DNA from: Strigops habroptila
Lineage: Eukaryota > Chordata > Aves > Psittaciformes > Psittacidae
Direction: 5' to 3'
Assembly: GCF_004027225.2 (NCBI RefSeq)
Contig: NC_044277.2
Coordinates: 26,302,995-26,366,994 of the forward strand
Length of the DNA stretch: 64,000 nucleotides
A program made the position numbers and the translations under genes. How positions within the stretch are numbered: position 1 is the first letter of the stretch; every line of letters begins with the position of its first letter. Positions 20,267 through 30,150 of this stretch are shown here, piece after piece. Under the pieces are notes generated by a model. The model searched no databases. It saw nothing but the letters and a program-made list of their open reading frames with translations, and was not told the origin of the DNA.

Positions 20267-23200
20267 TACAATAGAGAAATTCATCATACCTGTTAGCTTT
20301 TGTGTGATAGCTAGAAAAGGACAGAGTGGAAATTTAAATGTCCCACAATGCAAGGGCTTTGTAGGTGTTAACTTTTTTTTAAGAAATAAAATAATTATAT
20401 GTGTAGTTGAAAATCGTGTAATGGTATTTGGTAAAATATCTAATTAAAAAAATGGTAATTTTTTTCCTTTGGAACAAAACATTCTCAGAGTTGCTGAAAG
20501 AAGTCAACAGCCTTCAGATATATATGGAAATTGAGAGTATAAATATGCTTTTGCTCCATGCTTTTTTTTTTTTTCCTTCTTTGGAGCTCATACACTATCC
20601 ATATTTCAGTGATAAGAAGAACCTATTTAGAGACAGGAAGAAGAAGGGAATCCACCCATACTTGATCTATTTTCTTTTACATAACTGTTACTTGTTTACT
20701 TACGTACTTACATCTCAATAAAGCATCTGTGTCTAGTGGTCTTGATGGGAAAACTTTGATGAGATTCTAACTTCATGGAATTGTTCTGGTTGTACCATTA
20801 TTTTCATTGGGTCAAAGATTTTACTCCAAGCTATTTGAAAGCACTGAATTTCCAAACATTTTAGCAGAGTAAATTAATAGTTTGTATATATTAAATATGT
20901 TTGATAAATATTTGTGTGGAAACCTATAGGTTTAACCTATGGGATTTTAACCTAAGGGACAAAACTGGTGCAAAAAGAGGTGGGGATACACTATGTGTAA
21001 ACTGAATCTTGTGGTTAGAAGAAAGTTTAAAATCATTAGAGGAATTGTATTCTTGAACAACTTTCTGGAAAGAATAGTAGGGGAGTAATGTAGGAGAGAA
21101 ATAGTTAACTTGTTTTGAGATGGAATCTAACTGTTTAATGGAAGGGCTTACATAGTATTCTTTCTCTCATTAGCAGTAAAGGACTGGATTCCTTCCTTGT
21201 CCTATACCCTCAGTCTAACAGTAATTTTCCTCAATCAGTGAGGCTGATGGCTCTACTGACAGCCATTGACAGTAATGTTTATTCTTCTGTATTAGTCTGT
21301 CTACCTTAAGAACTCTATTGCTATTGTATTAGACAAAAAATGTGGACTATTTTGCATCAATAGAGTTCTCCGCTTCATGGCTTTTAGTCGCTTTGTCTAC
21401 TCAGGCACCATGTGTGAAAGTCTCTTTTTCCAATAACATTTAATTCAGTGCTGACAATCATGAATAAGGCCTATGCAATCAACTAGACTGGTTTGAAAAT
21501 CATAAAAGGGCCTTTGGAATATTTTTGGAATCTTTTCAGTTTTGTCTTCAAAATTGTATTTGCTGCTATTTTTTATGCTGTTCAAACTTCATAATATCAA
21601 AGTTCTTCTAGCTGCTGACAAACACTGTTTTTCACTATATGATGACTACTAACATTATACAGTTTGCATAACACCATTAAACTGTTTAACAGTGGCCAAC
21701 TGGCTGGCCTTGTGCATTGCTATTTGCTTAACCACAGCGTAGCCTAAGCTTGATTCTGCGACTTAGCCACTGATTGTTTGCAGCAGCAGGGACTAAATTT
21801 GTCATTTTCTACTCTTGTTATTTGGTATCATCTGTGAGAGACAAAAAGAATTGCAGTGAGGTAGGACCAGTGTCCTAGAGTTTTAAGATTAGACCTCCAA
21901 AAGCAGTATATTAATACATCAATATCAGTAATGATGTGTACTTTCAGTTGTAAACTAACAATAATTTACAAACTAAGAAGGTTAATTTAAATAATTGTAC
22001 TTAAATAATATACATGAATTTTTAGATAAATAGGTAATATAAATTCTCCCTCCTCCTATGTAATGAGATGATTTTTCTTTTATATTCTCCTATTTAGTTG
22101 TTTTATTTTGTTTTACTTCAATTGAGATACATGAAATTTAAGTCAGGACTTGAAGAAGACAGTGGATGACTGTTTAGATAATATTTTCATGAGAAAAATG
22201 CCAGTGATTGATACATACTCAATGAATTATTGATTGGAGAGGGGATGACATGAAAATAGTTGGCTGCTTAACGATGTAAATTTAAATTTCAGAATTCCTG
22301 TAGTGATTGACTTCATGCACGAGTCAGGATTTGAAAATGAGGAAGACCTTGGAAGACCTGGCAGTAGGGATTCTGCTTGTTCAGGAATGTAAATAGGGAG
22401 TTCAACATTAGTTTAACCATATATATCTATTTTAAATCAGCCACCACATTTCTTTCCTGCGATTCAGGAGACATTGCTTTGGTAGAAAGGAGAAAGCATA
22501 TCATGAATTTCAAAGTAAGAACTAAACAGAAACACATGTTTATATGTCATATAAATGAAGTGGATAGTGTGACTCTTGACTTTGAAAGAACAGAGGAGGT
22601 AACCCCTTCAGGCATTGCTCTTTGCTTGTGTTAATAGGGTTGTATTCAGCTTTTGAGGTGTAGTGTCACAAAGGGACTAAAGATAGTGGAATGAATTTAG
22701 CTCATTATGTCCAGCTTGGATGTAAAGCCTTAGTCACATTAATGTTGGAGACAAAAAAGCATTTGAAATGCAGTCCCACATGACTGTGAACCCCTTGTCT
22801 TACGGTGAAGTCTTGTCCAGCAGAGTCTGTGCAAGAAGGTATCCCTTGAGTTCACTGTGAGTTTCAAATTACGCTGCCTCGGTTCATGCTGAATGAACAC
22901 AGAATTGGAAGATGTTTGAAAGAGATGTGGCTGTGTTTATGTGTAATATGTTAAAATGATAAAACTGGTTTTGCAGGTTTTCTGAAGATCTGTAAAAATG
23001 CCAATACAGTTTAAATTTCTGCATTACAGACCTAACTGAAACTAGTGTAAGTCTTAGTATCTTTAGTTATGTTTAGAAATATTCAGCTAAGATGGTAAAC
23101 TGAAAAGGTTTGGATAATTTTTCATATCATGTGGAACTGCTGGCTATTTCACCTATCGATTTGCTTGATCTAAGATACCATAACTTGCAGGAGTTAAGTT

Positions 23201-23661
23201 TCAAGTATAAAATTCAGTATCAGAGTAACTCTGTCTACATAGGTAAGCTAAGCAATGCCATGGAAGTATTCAGGCACTGACCTCATCTGTCTATGGAGTT
23301 CAACTATTTCAGGCAGTATTCCAGTAGGGACCAGCTAGCACTCTTACTGACCAGGGACAACCTCCTGAAGGATTTGAATTCAGACACTCTTGTGTGTTTA
23401 ACAGTATGGAGGTGAGCTGTTGTGCCAGTAATTTTTTCATGCTGGAGAATGGTCTCAGGCACATGTGATTTAGACATGACCAGTCTTTTTTGTGAGTGTT
23501 CTTAATTGAACTGATCCTGATTTGTCCCTCTTGGTGATTCACTCTTCTCAGATGAGACATGAAGGAGAAAGGTCCAGAACACCTGTCTCCTTCTTACCAT
23601 TTGTTGCAGTTTCTGTCAGAAAATTGTGATGACAGACACTGTGTTGGAAAACTGATTGTTT
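20267..23661. other. Intron 1, no feature recognised
   Basis: AT-rich; scattered frames up to 97 codons show no recognisable protein. No repeat family was identified. Confidence 0.45.
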
Positions 23662-24318
23662 CATAGAATCATAGAATCATTGAATAGTTAGGGTTGGAAA
23701 CGACCTTAAGATCATCTAGTTCCAACCCCTCTGCCATAGGCAGGGACACCTCGCACTAAACCATGTCACCCAAGGCTCCATCCAGCCTGGCCTTGAACGC
23801 TGCCAGGGATGGAGCGTTCACAACTTCCTTGGGCAACCCATTCCAGTGCCTCACCACCCTCACTGTAAAGAACTTCTTCCTTATATCTAATCTAAACTTC
23901 CCCTGTTTAAGTTTGGACCTGTTATCCGTTGTCCTACCACTACAGTCCCTAAGGAAGAGTCCCTCCCCAGCATCCTGGTAGGCCCCCTTCAGATACTGGA
24001 AGGCTGCTATGAGGTCTCCACGCAGCCTTCTCTTCTCCAGGCTGAACAGCCCCAACTTTCTCAGCCTGTCTTCATACAGGAGGTGCTCCAGCCCCCTGAT
24101 CATCCTCGTGGCCCTCCTCTGGACTTGCTCCAACAGCTCCATGTCCTTCTTAAGCTGAGGACACCAGAACTGTACACAATACTCCAAAGTGAGGTCTCAT
24201 GAAAGCAGAGTAGAGGGGCAGGATCACCTCCTTTGGCTTGCTGGTCATGCTTCTTTTGATGCAGCCCAGGATACGGCTGGCTTTCTGGGCTGCAAGCGCA
24301 CACTGCTGGCTCACGTTT
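23662..24318 (-). mobile_element. CR1 LINE, best-preserved copy, with ORF2 C-terminus
   Basis: The left edge is the CR1 3' terminus, repeated catagaat octamers at 23662. The right edge is the 5' truncation near 24318. Minus-strand frame 24187-23756 is open for 143 codons and encodes the C-terminal part of CR1 ORF2 after the reverse transcriptase core. It reads [15 protein letters not shown], then [53 protein letters not shown] and [11 protein letters not shown]. The catalytic RT motif and endonuclease domain are absent, so it cannot move on its own. The lack of stops suggests it is among the younger insertions here. Confidence 0.95.
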
Positions 24319-27268
24319 TGTTGTTTCTTTGTTTTTTCATATCAATATTTTCTTTGGATTTGCATCATCCAAGCACCACAAACAAAGGTTAGCCCCAGAC
24401 ACTTCTGTGGTAGAAGGAGAATCTAGCCAGATTTAAATGCTTGAGGATCAGGGCTTTATTTATTATCAGTCTGCAGTAGGGTCATACTGGTGTATTGGAT
24501 GAGGGCTCAGTCAGGTTTTTTGTATGATTTAGAAGATGTGCCTTCAAAAGCCTGAAATAATTTTATTGCCATTTGTTGTGTACATTAGATTGAGAGTCAA
24601 CACTTTGTCTACTATGTATTGTATTTCTTTTGAATGTGCTTTCTTATGATCATGTTTTTCTTGGTTCTAAGTTTGGCTTACATTGATTATTGAGGAGACA
24701 GACATGCTTTTTTCTTTCATTGTCTCTCGAATGGTTAGTGGCAGGGCAAGTGACCCAGTGCTGTACCAAAGTTGATCAAACCTGAGCTGGAGAAAGCAGC
24801 ACCCGAGTCTCCAGGTGAGAGAATAGAGTCAGCTGAAGCAGAGACATTAGTTGTTACTTCTGATCATGACCTACCCAGTTGGCTCTCAGTAAACGCTTCC
24901 CTGCAGTTTATATGCTTGCAGTTCTGCATTGCAAACTTCCAGTAAGGTTGCAGATTGTGCATGGTACAAACGTTATGGTGTTACCCCACAGTCAAGTTCA
25001 TATATGATTGGAGTCTCCTGTGCTGAAGGTGAGGTAAGTCAAGAGAGCTTTCCAAAGCTCCTTCACACTTTGATACTTCCTGGAACTGTCGAAGAATGCC
25101 ACTGAGAATTGATTTGAATTATATGTTTGGAAACTGAGCTGGGATATCAACTTGTGTTACGTACTAGCAGCCCTCTGAACTCCTGGAATAGCATGATGTA
25201 GTGTTATTAGTCTTCAAGACTACATTCAGAGTATTACTTAGATGGGGAAAAATGAGCCTTCCTCTGCTTTTTCCCTTTGCATTTTTCTTTATAAAGCTCA
25301 GCCTGGTACGTAGCAGAGGACTTTAGCTTTGATGCGGGAAAGCATGCTATTGGGCACTGTTTAAGGAAGGTAGGCAGTTCAGTGTCTTGAAAAGGAGAAA
25401 ACCCAGAGCAGATTTTTATGATTGATAATATTAGTCTTCTCTGACACCGTGTGAAATACCATCTTCTGTATAAACTGTGTGAACAAAATCAAGCTATTGA
25501 TACCTATTGTGGTTACTACACCTACCCAAGTCAAATGTTTTGCCTTGACCTAATGCCCTCTGTTCTCATTTTGTGACTCTCATTTTGTAAGCCAGTTCTT
25601 ACTTTGCATGAGCAACTTTTCTAATATCTGGCCTTCTAGGTGAAAGTGCTGTGTGTTGCAGAATTAACTGATTTGAAATTGAGGTAAATAAAATGTTCAT
25701 TATGTCACATTTATCATCTCTCATATCAGAAATACATACAGTAAATTTGCAATGTGTAGGTTTTTTAAGAGTTTAAGTTACTCTGGCTGCTCTATGCAGC
25801 ATACAGTTTTAAAGGTTTGTAAATGAGGCCACAGCAAGCATTTCCAATTTCTGCCCTAAAAGTGAAGTCAGTTACTGGATTGCAGTTTTTCAGATCCTCC
25901 CTTGTTCTTTATGTAAATGTAGTTATTACCATATAACATATGGTGCTTCCTCTCCCCTTTTTAACTTCACGTCTTTATTCTAAGTAGAAGAAAGGACATT
26001 GAAAATACAGCAAGCCTAGCAACAATGAAATTCCTACCGTGAAATCATGTCCTGACTGAAATTAATGGGAGTTTTACTCTGACCTCTGTGTGGCTGTGGT
26101 TTCACCTGGAGCATTTATCTTCCAAAGCTTTCAGTTCAAGTGTGAGGGAACTATGTCTGAAGCCGTGTAATCCCCTGTCACCAGCTACAATGTTTCATGT
26201 TGCTTTTGCTCTGTACTCTTAACTCACTGGATTAGCTCTTGCTAACATCAGTGCTATTGGTAGAACACTGTAGGCTATGGGATAAGTATAATTCAGGGGA
26301 GTGTTGCTTGCAGGATGATAATGTGGCTGATATTTTTCCAGAAATGTTTCTTGTGTGCTTGGCAAAGTAGTTTCAAGTCATTGAGACTTGTTTCTTTTAT
26401 TTTGTTTAGAAAATGTTAAGATACAGCAAAATATCAAATGAGGTAATGCAGCTATTTTAACTGGGGGATATTTAGCTAGGGATCATTTAAATAAGACGTC
26501 TGACAATTTTCAAGGCAGTGCCTCAGTTTAAGCCACTTGTAGAATAAAGTGCCAAGTGATTATCAGTATGTTTAACTTACCTGTATGTACCAGGTAGATA
26601 TATACCAGATCACTAGACATATTTTTCTTACGTTTCATTGTGATGTGAAATGAGAACATAATTTCTGCATCAACTTGAAATTATTCTCTCTCAAAATTAG
26701 TCTGAATGATCACCGTCAGAACAAGGTGTAAATGTTGCTACTTTGACCTACCTCTTCGCTTGAACTACATACTGGAACAAATTGCTTGCACTTCCCTTCC
26801 ATATGGAGGAGGAGAGCATGAGATATATTGCACCACTGCTACTTCATTGGCATTAGCAGTGTTACTCCTCCTTTCTTTGGCCAAGGACCAAGTGAAATTT
26901 TTCTTTTAAAATGTATGAGATGCTCATGTCACTATAGCATCACATGGATCTGTGATACTGTTTGTGATATGCAAGGCGTATCTGTCTTACAGTAAAGAGT
27001 GAAACATAGGTATCCTGAAATTCCTATTAATCCTACCTGCTATGTCTGCTAGGTAAAAATACTTGATCTGGCTCCCAGTAGCAGTCATACAGTGCTATGC
27101 CTGATCCCCCAAATCCAAAACCAGAAAATTAGTATGTGTGTGAGTAGATCCAGACCTACATCACTTTAGTCCTTTTGGGTAGGGACCTAGGGAAGGTCCT
27201 GTACTAACTTTGAAGTCCATCTTACTTCATTTCGTTTTGCTAGTCAGCCTAGCATTTTGTTAAGCAAT
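24319..27268. other. Intron 1; possible old amniote repeat near 26052-26112
   Basis: Mostly unremarkable AT-rich intron. At 26052-26112 the words gaaattaatgggagttttactctgacc and tggtttcacctgg resemble an amniote interspersed repeat built on 'gaagtcaatgggagttttgcc...' that I recall from turtle and bird DNA. Identification is tentative. Confidence 0.35.
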
Positions 27269-27846
27269 TATCATGGCTTACTTAACCCAAGTAGGCAACT
27301 GAGCCCCACACAGCCACTGGCTCACTTTCCCCCCGATGGGATGGGGGAAAGAAGCGGAAGGGTAAAAGTGAGAAAAGTAGTGGGATGAGGTAAAGGCAGT
27401 TTTGACAGGTAAAGCAAAAGCTGTATATGCAAGCAAAGCAAACCAAGGAATACAGTTCCTCCTTCCCATCAGCAGGCAGGTGTTCAGCCATCTCCAGGAA
27501 AGCTGAGCTCCATCGCGAGTGATGATTACTTGGGAAGGCAAAATGCCATTACCCTTTCGCTGCCTTCCCCCAGCTTTTATTGCTGAGTGTGATGACATAT
27601 GGTGTAGGATGTCCCTTTGGTCAGTTGGGGTCAGCTATCCTGGCTGTGACCCTTGCCAACTTTTTGTGCCCCAGCCAGCTCACTGGTGGGACAGTATGAT
27701 AAAGCCCTTGGTGCTGTGTGAGCACTGCTCAGGAATAACTAAAATTTCTCTATGGTATCAACACTGTTTTTATCACAAATCCAAAACATAGAGTGATACA
27801 AGCCACTGTGCAGCAAATTAACACTATCCTAGCCAAAACCAGTACA
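27269..27846 (-). mobile_element. Solo LTR of an avian endogenous retrovirus (ERVL-like)
   Basis: Read on the minus strand this is a ~578 bp LTR of a type common in bird genomes. It begins TGTACTGGTTTTGGCTAGGA and has an AATAAAAGCTGGGGG core (TATA-like position). It then contains 'ggagatggctgaacacctgcc', 'tgctttgcttgc', a C-rich 'cccccatcccat' block and a degenerate 3' end near 27270. Flanking pentamers GCAAT (27264-27268) and GAAAT (27847-27851) agree at 4 of 5 bases, as expected of an aged 5-bp target duplication. No gag, pol or env sequence flanks it, so it appears to be a recombined solo LTR. Assignment to ERVL rather than another class is inferred from the 5-bp duplication and memory. 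Confidence 0.8.
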
Positions 27847-28308
27847 GAAATTAAAAAAACATGGAACCAAAACATAGGTGTCGATAATTCCCAAGTGCAT
27901 AGGAAGAAATATTGGGTGTCAAGATGAAGTTGTGGTGGTAGTCTGGAGGAAGAACCTTACATTCTTTCATAGTTGCCTAGGAGCTAAATGTGAAATTATT
28001 GCTGCATATAAATATGCCCTTGTTCAAAATGCTTGACAGACATTGGAAAACAAATTCTCACAGTGGTAATAATGCTGTGTAAAAGTATTATCTCTGCACT
28101 TTCTGTAGCACTTTATAGGACATTTATTGAAGGCTTGTATATATATGCTGGAAAATAGTCATCACTCCAGACAGACTTTTCACTCACTCCTCCACAGTCC
28201 TATCATTCCTTCTGAGTTTCCAGTCTGTACCACTTTCACATTCTAGACATGCTCACTCTTTGTTTAAACATCCTGTTCAGTAAGAGCCCAGCATCCCTAG
28301 TGATTCAT
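27847..28308. other. Intron 1 between LTR and pentamer block
   Basis: No repeat or gene recognised; a short TATATATATG run occurs near 28139. Confidence 0.5.
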
Positions 28309-28358
28309 ATTGCATTGCATTGCATTCCATTCCATTCCATGTCTCTCCGTTCCATTAC
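28309..28358 (+). repeat. (ATTGC)n to (ATTCC)n pentamer array
   Basis: TTGCATTGCATTGCATT shifts into CCATTCCATTCCATG, then a degenerate CCGTTCCATTACC. The ATTCC unit is the reverse complement of the GGAAT unit found 1.3 kb downstream, so the two arrays are in inverted orientation around a GC-rich core. Confidence 0.85.
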
Positions 28359-28384
28359 CACCTGGCAACACAACAATCACAGTG

Positions 28385-29430
28385 CCCTGGGACAGGATAA
28401 AAGGGAGCAGCCTCCAGTGTCCCCTGGCAGAGATGGCCTGGGGCAGCCCGAAGGCATGCAAGAGGAAGCCCTTGAGCTGCTGGAGCTAGTTACAGGGGGC
28501 TGAGGGAGGAAGACCAGCAGCTGGTTGAGGCTGCTGGAGGTTCTCTGCTGCAAGGCCAGCTCCTGGCGGCACCAGCTTCTTAGCTCATGGGAGGGATAGT
28601 GATCCTTTTTGGCTGTATAGCCATGGCTTTCTTGAGGAGCACTGCAGAGCTCACTATCCTTATCCCCCACAGAGCCAGGTGCAGCAGCCGTTAGCAATAG
28701 GATGCAGAGATGGTTCCAGGGATCCCAGTGCTTTGGAGCAGCCACTGGTGCCCTGCAGTGGTAGGAAAGATTCTTGCCCCCAAGGTCAATCAGGCCGGGG
28801 GCCTTTGGGCACTCTCAGAAGGCCCTGAGGTGGCTCCAGGTTGAGGGAGAACAGGGCTCGTGCATCTCTTGGGAGGCGTGACAAGCCTGTAAACAGGGAG
28901 TAGGTCCTGCTCACATGCTCAGGGATAGCCGATTGATCGCCATCACTGGGATCAGGAAGGAGTTTTCCCCTGGGCAGATTGGCACTGGTCCCGGGGGCTT
29001 TTTGCCTTCCTCTGAGCACTGAGCAGGACCACTTGTCAGGGCTCCTCTGGTGCGTTCTGCTGCGTTACTGCCTGCTGCTCATGCACTGCGAAGGTGGCCC
29101 CTCATGTCCTGCAGCTGGGGGGGAAAGGCTTTTTTTCCGCCATGGAGGGCCTGCAAGTGTCCCCGGGGTTTTTTGCCTTCTCTGCAGCCGAGCACAGCCC
29201 CTTGAGAGGGCTGCTCGTGCTCCATGCAGGTGGCCCTCGCGCCCTGCATCTGGGGGGAGGAAGCCTTCTGGACTCCCAGCGTAGCCCTGAGACTTGCTGC
29301 TCTTCCTCTGTAGCATTGAGCACATCCCCTTGTCAGGGCTTCCCTGGCCCCTTTGGGCTCAGTTCTTGTCCGCTGCTCTCGCACCTCCAAGGCACCACTT
29401 GTGCCCTGGCACTTTCTGGCTCAATAAAAG
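28385..29430. repeat. GC-rich composite block with three degenerate tandem units
   Basis: About 1 kb of GC-rich sequence unlike its AT-rich surroundings. Three related units can be aligned by eye at about 28998-29150, 29160-29283 and 29290-29425. Each has a 'gccttcctctg..agc..tgagcac' start, then 'cttgtcagggct' or 'cttgagagggct'. A later segment pairs 'aggtggcccctcatgtcctgcagctgggggg' in the first with 'aggtggccctcgcgccctgcatctgggggg' in the second. The upstream words 'gggatcaggaaggagttttcccctgggcagattgg' resemble a repeat I recall from turtle and other sauropsid genomes, but I cannot name it. No coding sequence is convincing; long frames here come from composition. Confidence 0.6.
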
Positions 29431-29545
29431 AAGCAACCAACCCAAACCCAAAAGCCCCCATAAAATAAAAGAACATAAAGTAACATAAAATAACATAAAA
29501 TTAAAAGTAACAAAGCCAAAATAAAATGAAATCATGAAATAAAAT
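29423..29545 (+). repeat. AATAAA signal followed by A-rich tail-like tract
   Basis: AATAAA at 29423-29428 closes the GC-rich block. It is followed by about 115 bases dominated by A with TAAAATAA/CATAAAAT words. The arrangement resembles the 3' end of a retroposed transcript whose poly(A) tail has decayed. This is an inference; no target-site duplication was confirmed. Confidence 0.5.
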
Positions 29546-29662
29546 CCTGTTTCCACTTAAAAGCTTTGTGATTTGTGTCCTTTAAAGTGTTTTTGGAGCT
29601 GAAAACCCCTGGTATTGCAGGGAAATAACAGTCTCCATGTTATTCCGCTCAGAGTGAGCGTA

Positions 29663-29820
29663 GGGAATGGAATGGAGTGGGATGGAATGGAATGGAGGGG
29701 AATGGATTGGAATGGGATGGACTGGGATGGGATGGGGTGGAATGGAGTGGAATTAAACGGAACAGAAAGGAATGGAATGGAACGGAATGGACTACACTAT
29801 ACTAGAATAGAAATGGAATA
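29663..29820 (+). repeat. (GGAAT)n pentanucleotide satellite-like array
   Basis: About 30 tandem five-base units of GGAAT with GGGAT, GGAGT and GGACT variants, degenerating at the 3' end. The unit is the same as that of human satellite II/III-type sequences, but five-base convergence is easy. It lies between an A-rich tract and a CR1 element. Confidence 0.9.
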
Positions 29821-29884
29821 GGTTATGCTATGTTATTCCTACAACTTTGCATAACAAGTGATGACCTAGGTCTAAGGCATCCAC

Positions 29885-30150
29885 CCACAAGGGCGAATGG
29901 CTTCAAGCTGACAGATGGTAGATTTAGATTAGATATTAGGAAGAAATTCTTCACTGTGGAGGTGGTGAGACATTGGCACAGGTTGCCCAGAGAAGCTGTG
30001 GCTGCCCCATCACTGGCAGTGCTCAAGGCCAGGTTGGATGGGGCTTTGAGTGACCTGGTTGAGTGGAAGGTGTCCCTGCCCATGGCAGAGGGTTGGAACT
30101 GGGTGAGCTTTGAGGTCCCTTCCAACCCAAACCATTCTATGATTCCATGA
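29885..30150 (+). mobile_element. CR1 LINE, 5'-truncated
   Basis: Runs from acaagggcgaatggcttcaag through the ORF2 C-terminal segment, where [20 protein letters not shown] is readable, with a frame open to 30150. It then has 'ggcagagggttggaactggg' and 'ggtcccttccaacccaaacc', ending ATTCTATGATTCCATG. The 5' edge is uncertain; some similarity may extend left toward 29842. Confidence 0.92.

Noticed and set aside
28377..29556. Cluster of overlapping 65-124-codon frames on both strands
   Set aside because: They overlap one another in all frames in GC-rich tandem-repeat sequence and show no recognisable protein. They are treated as composition artefacts of the composite block.
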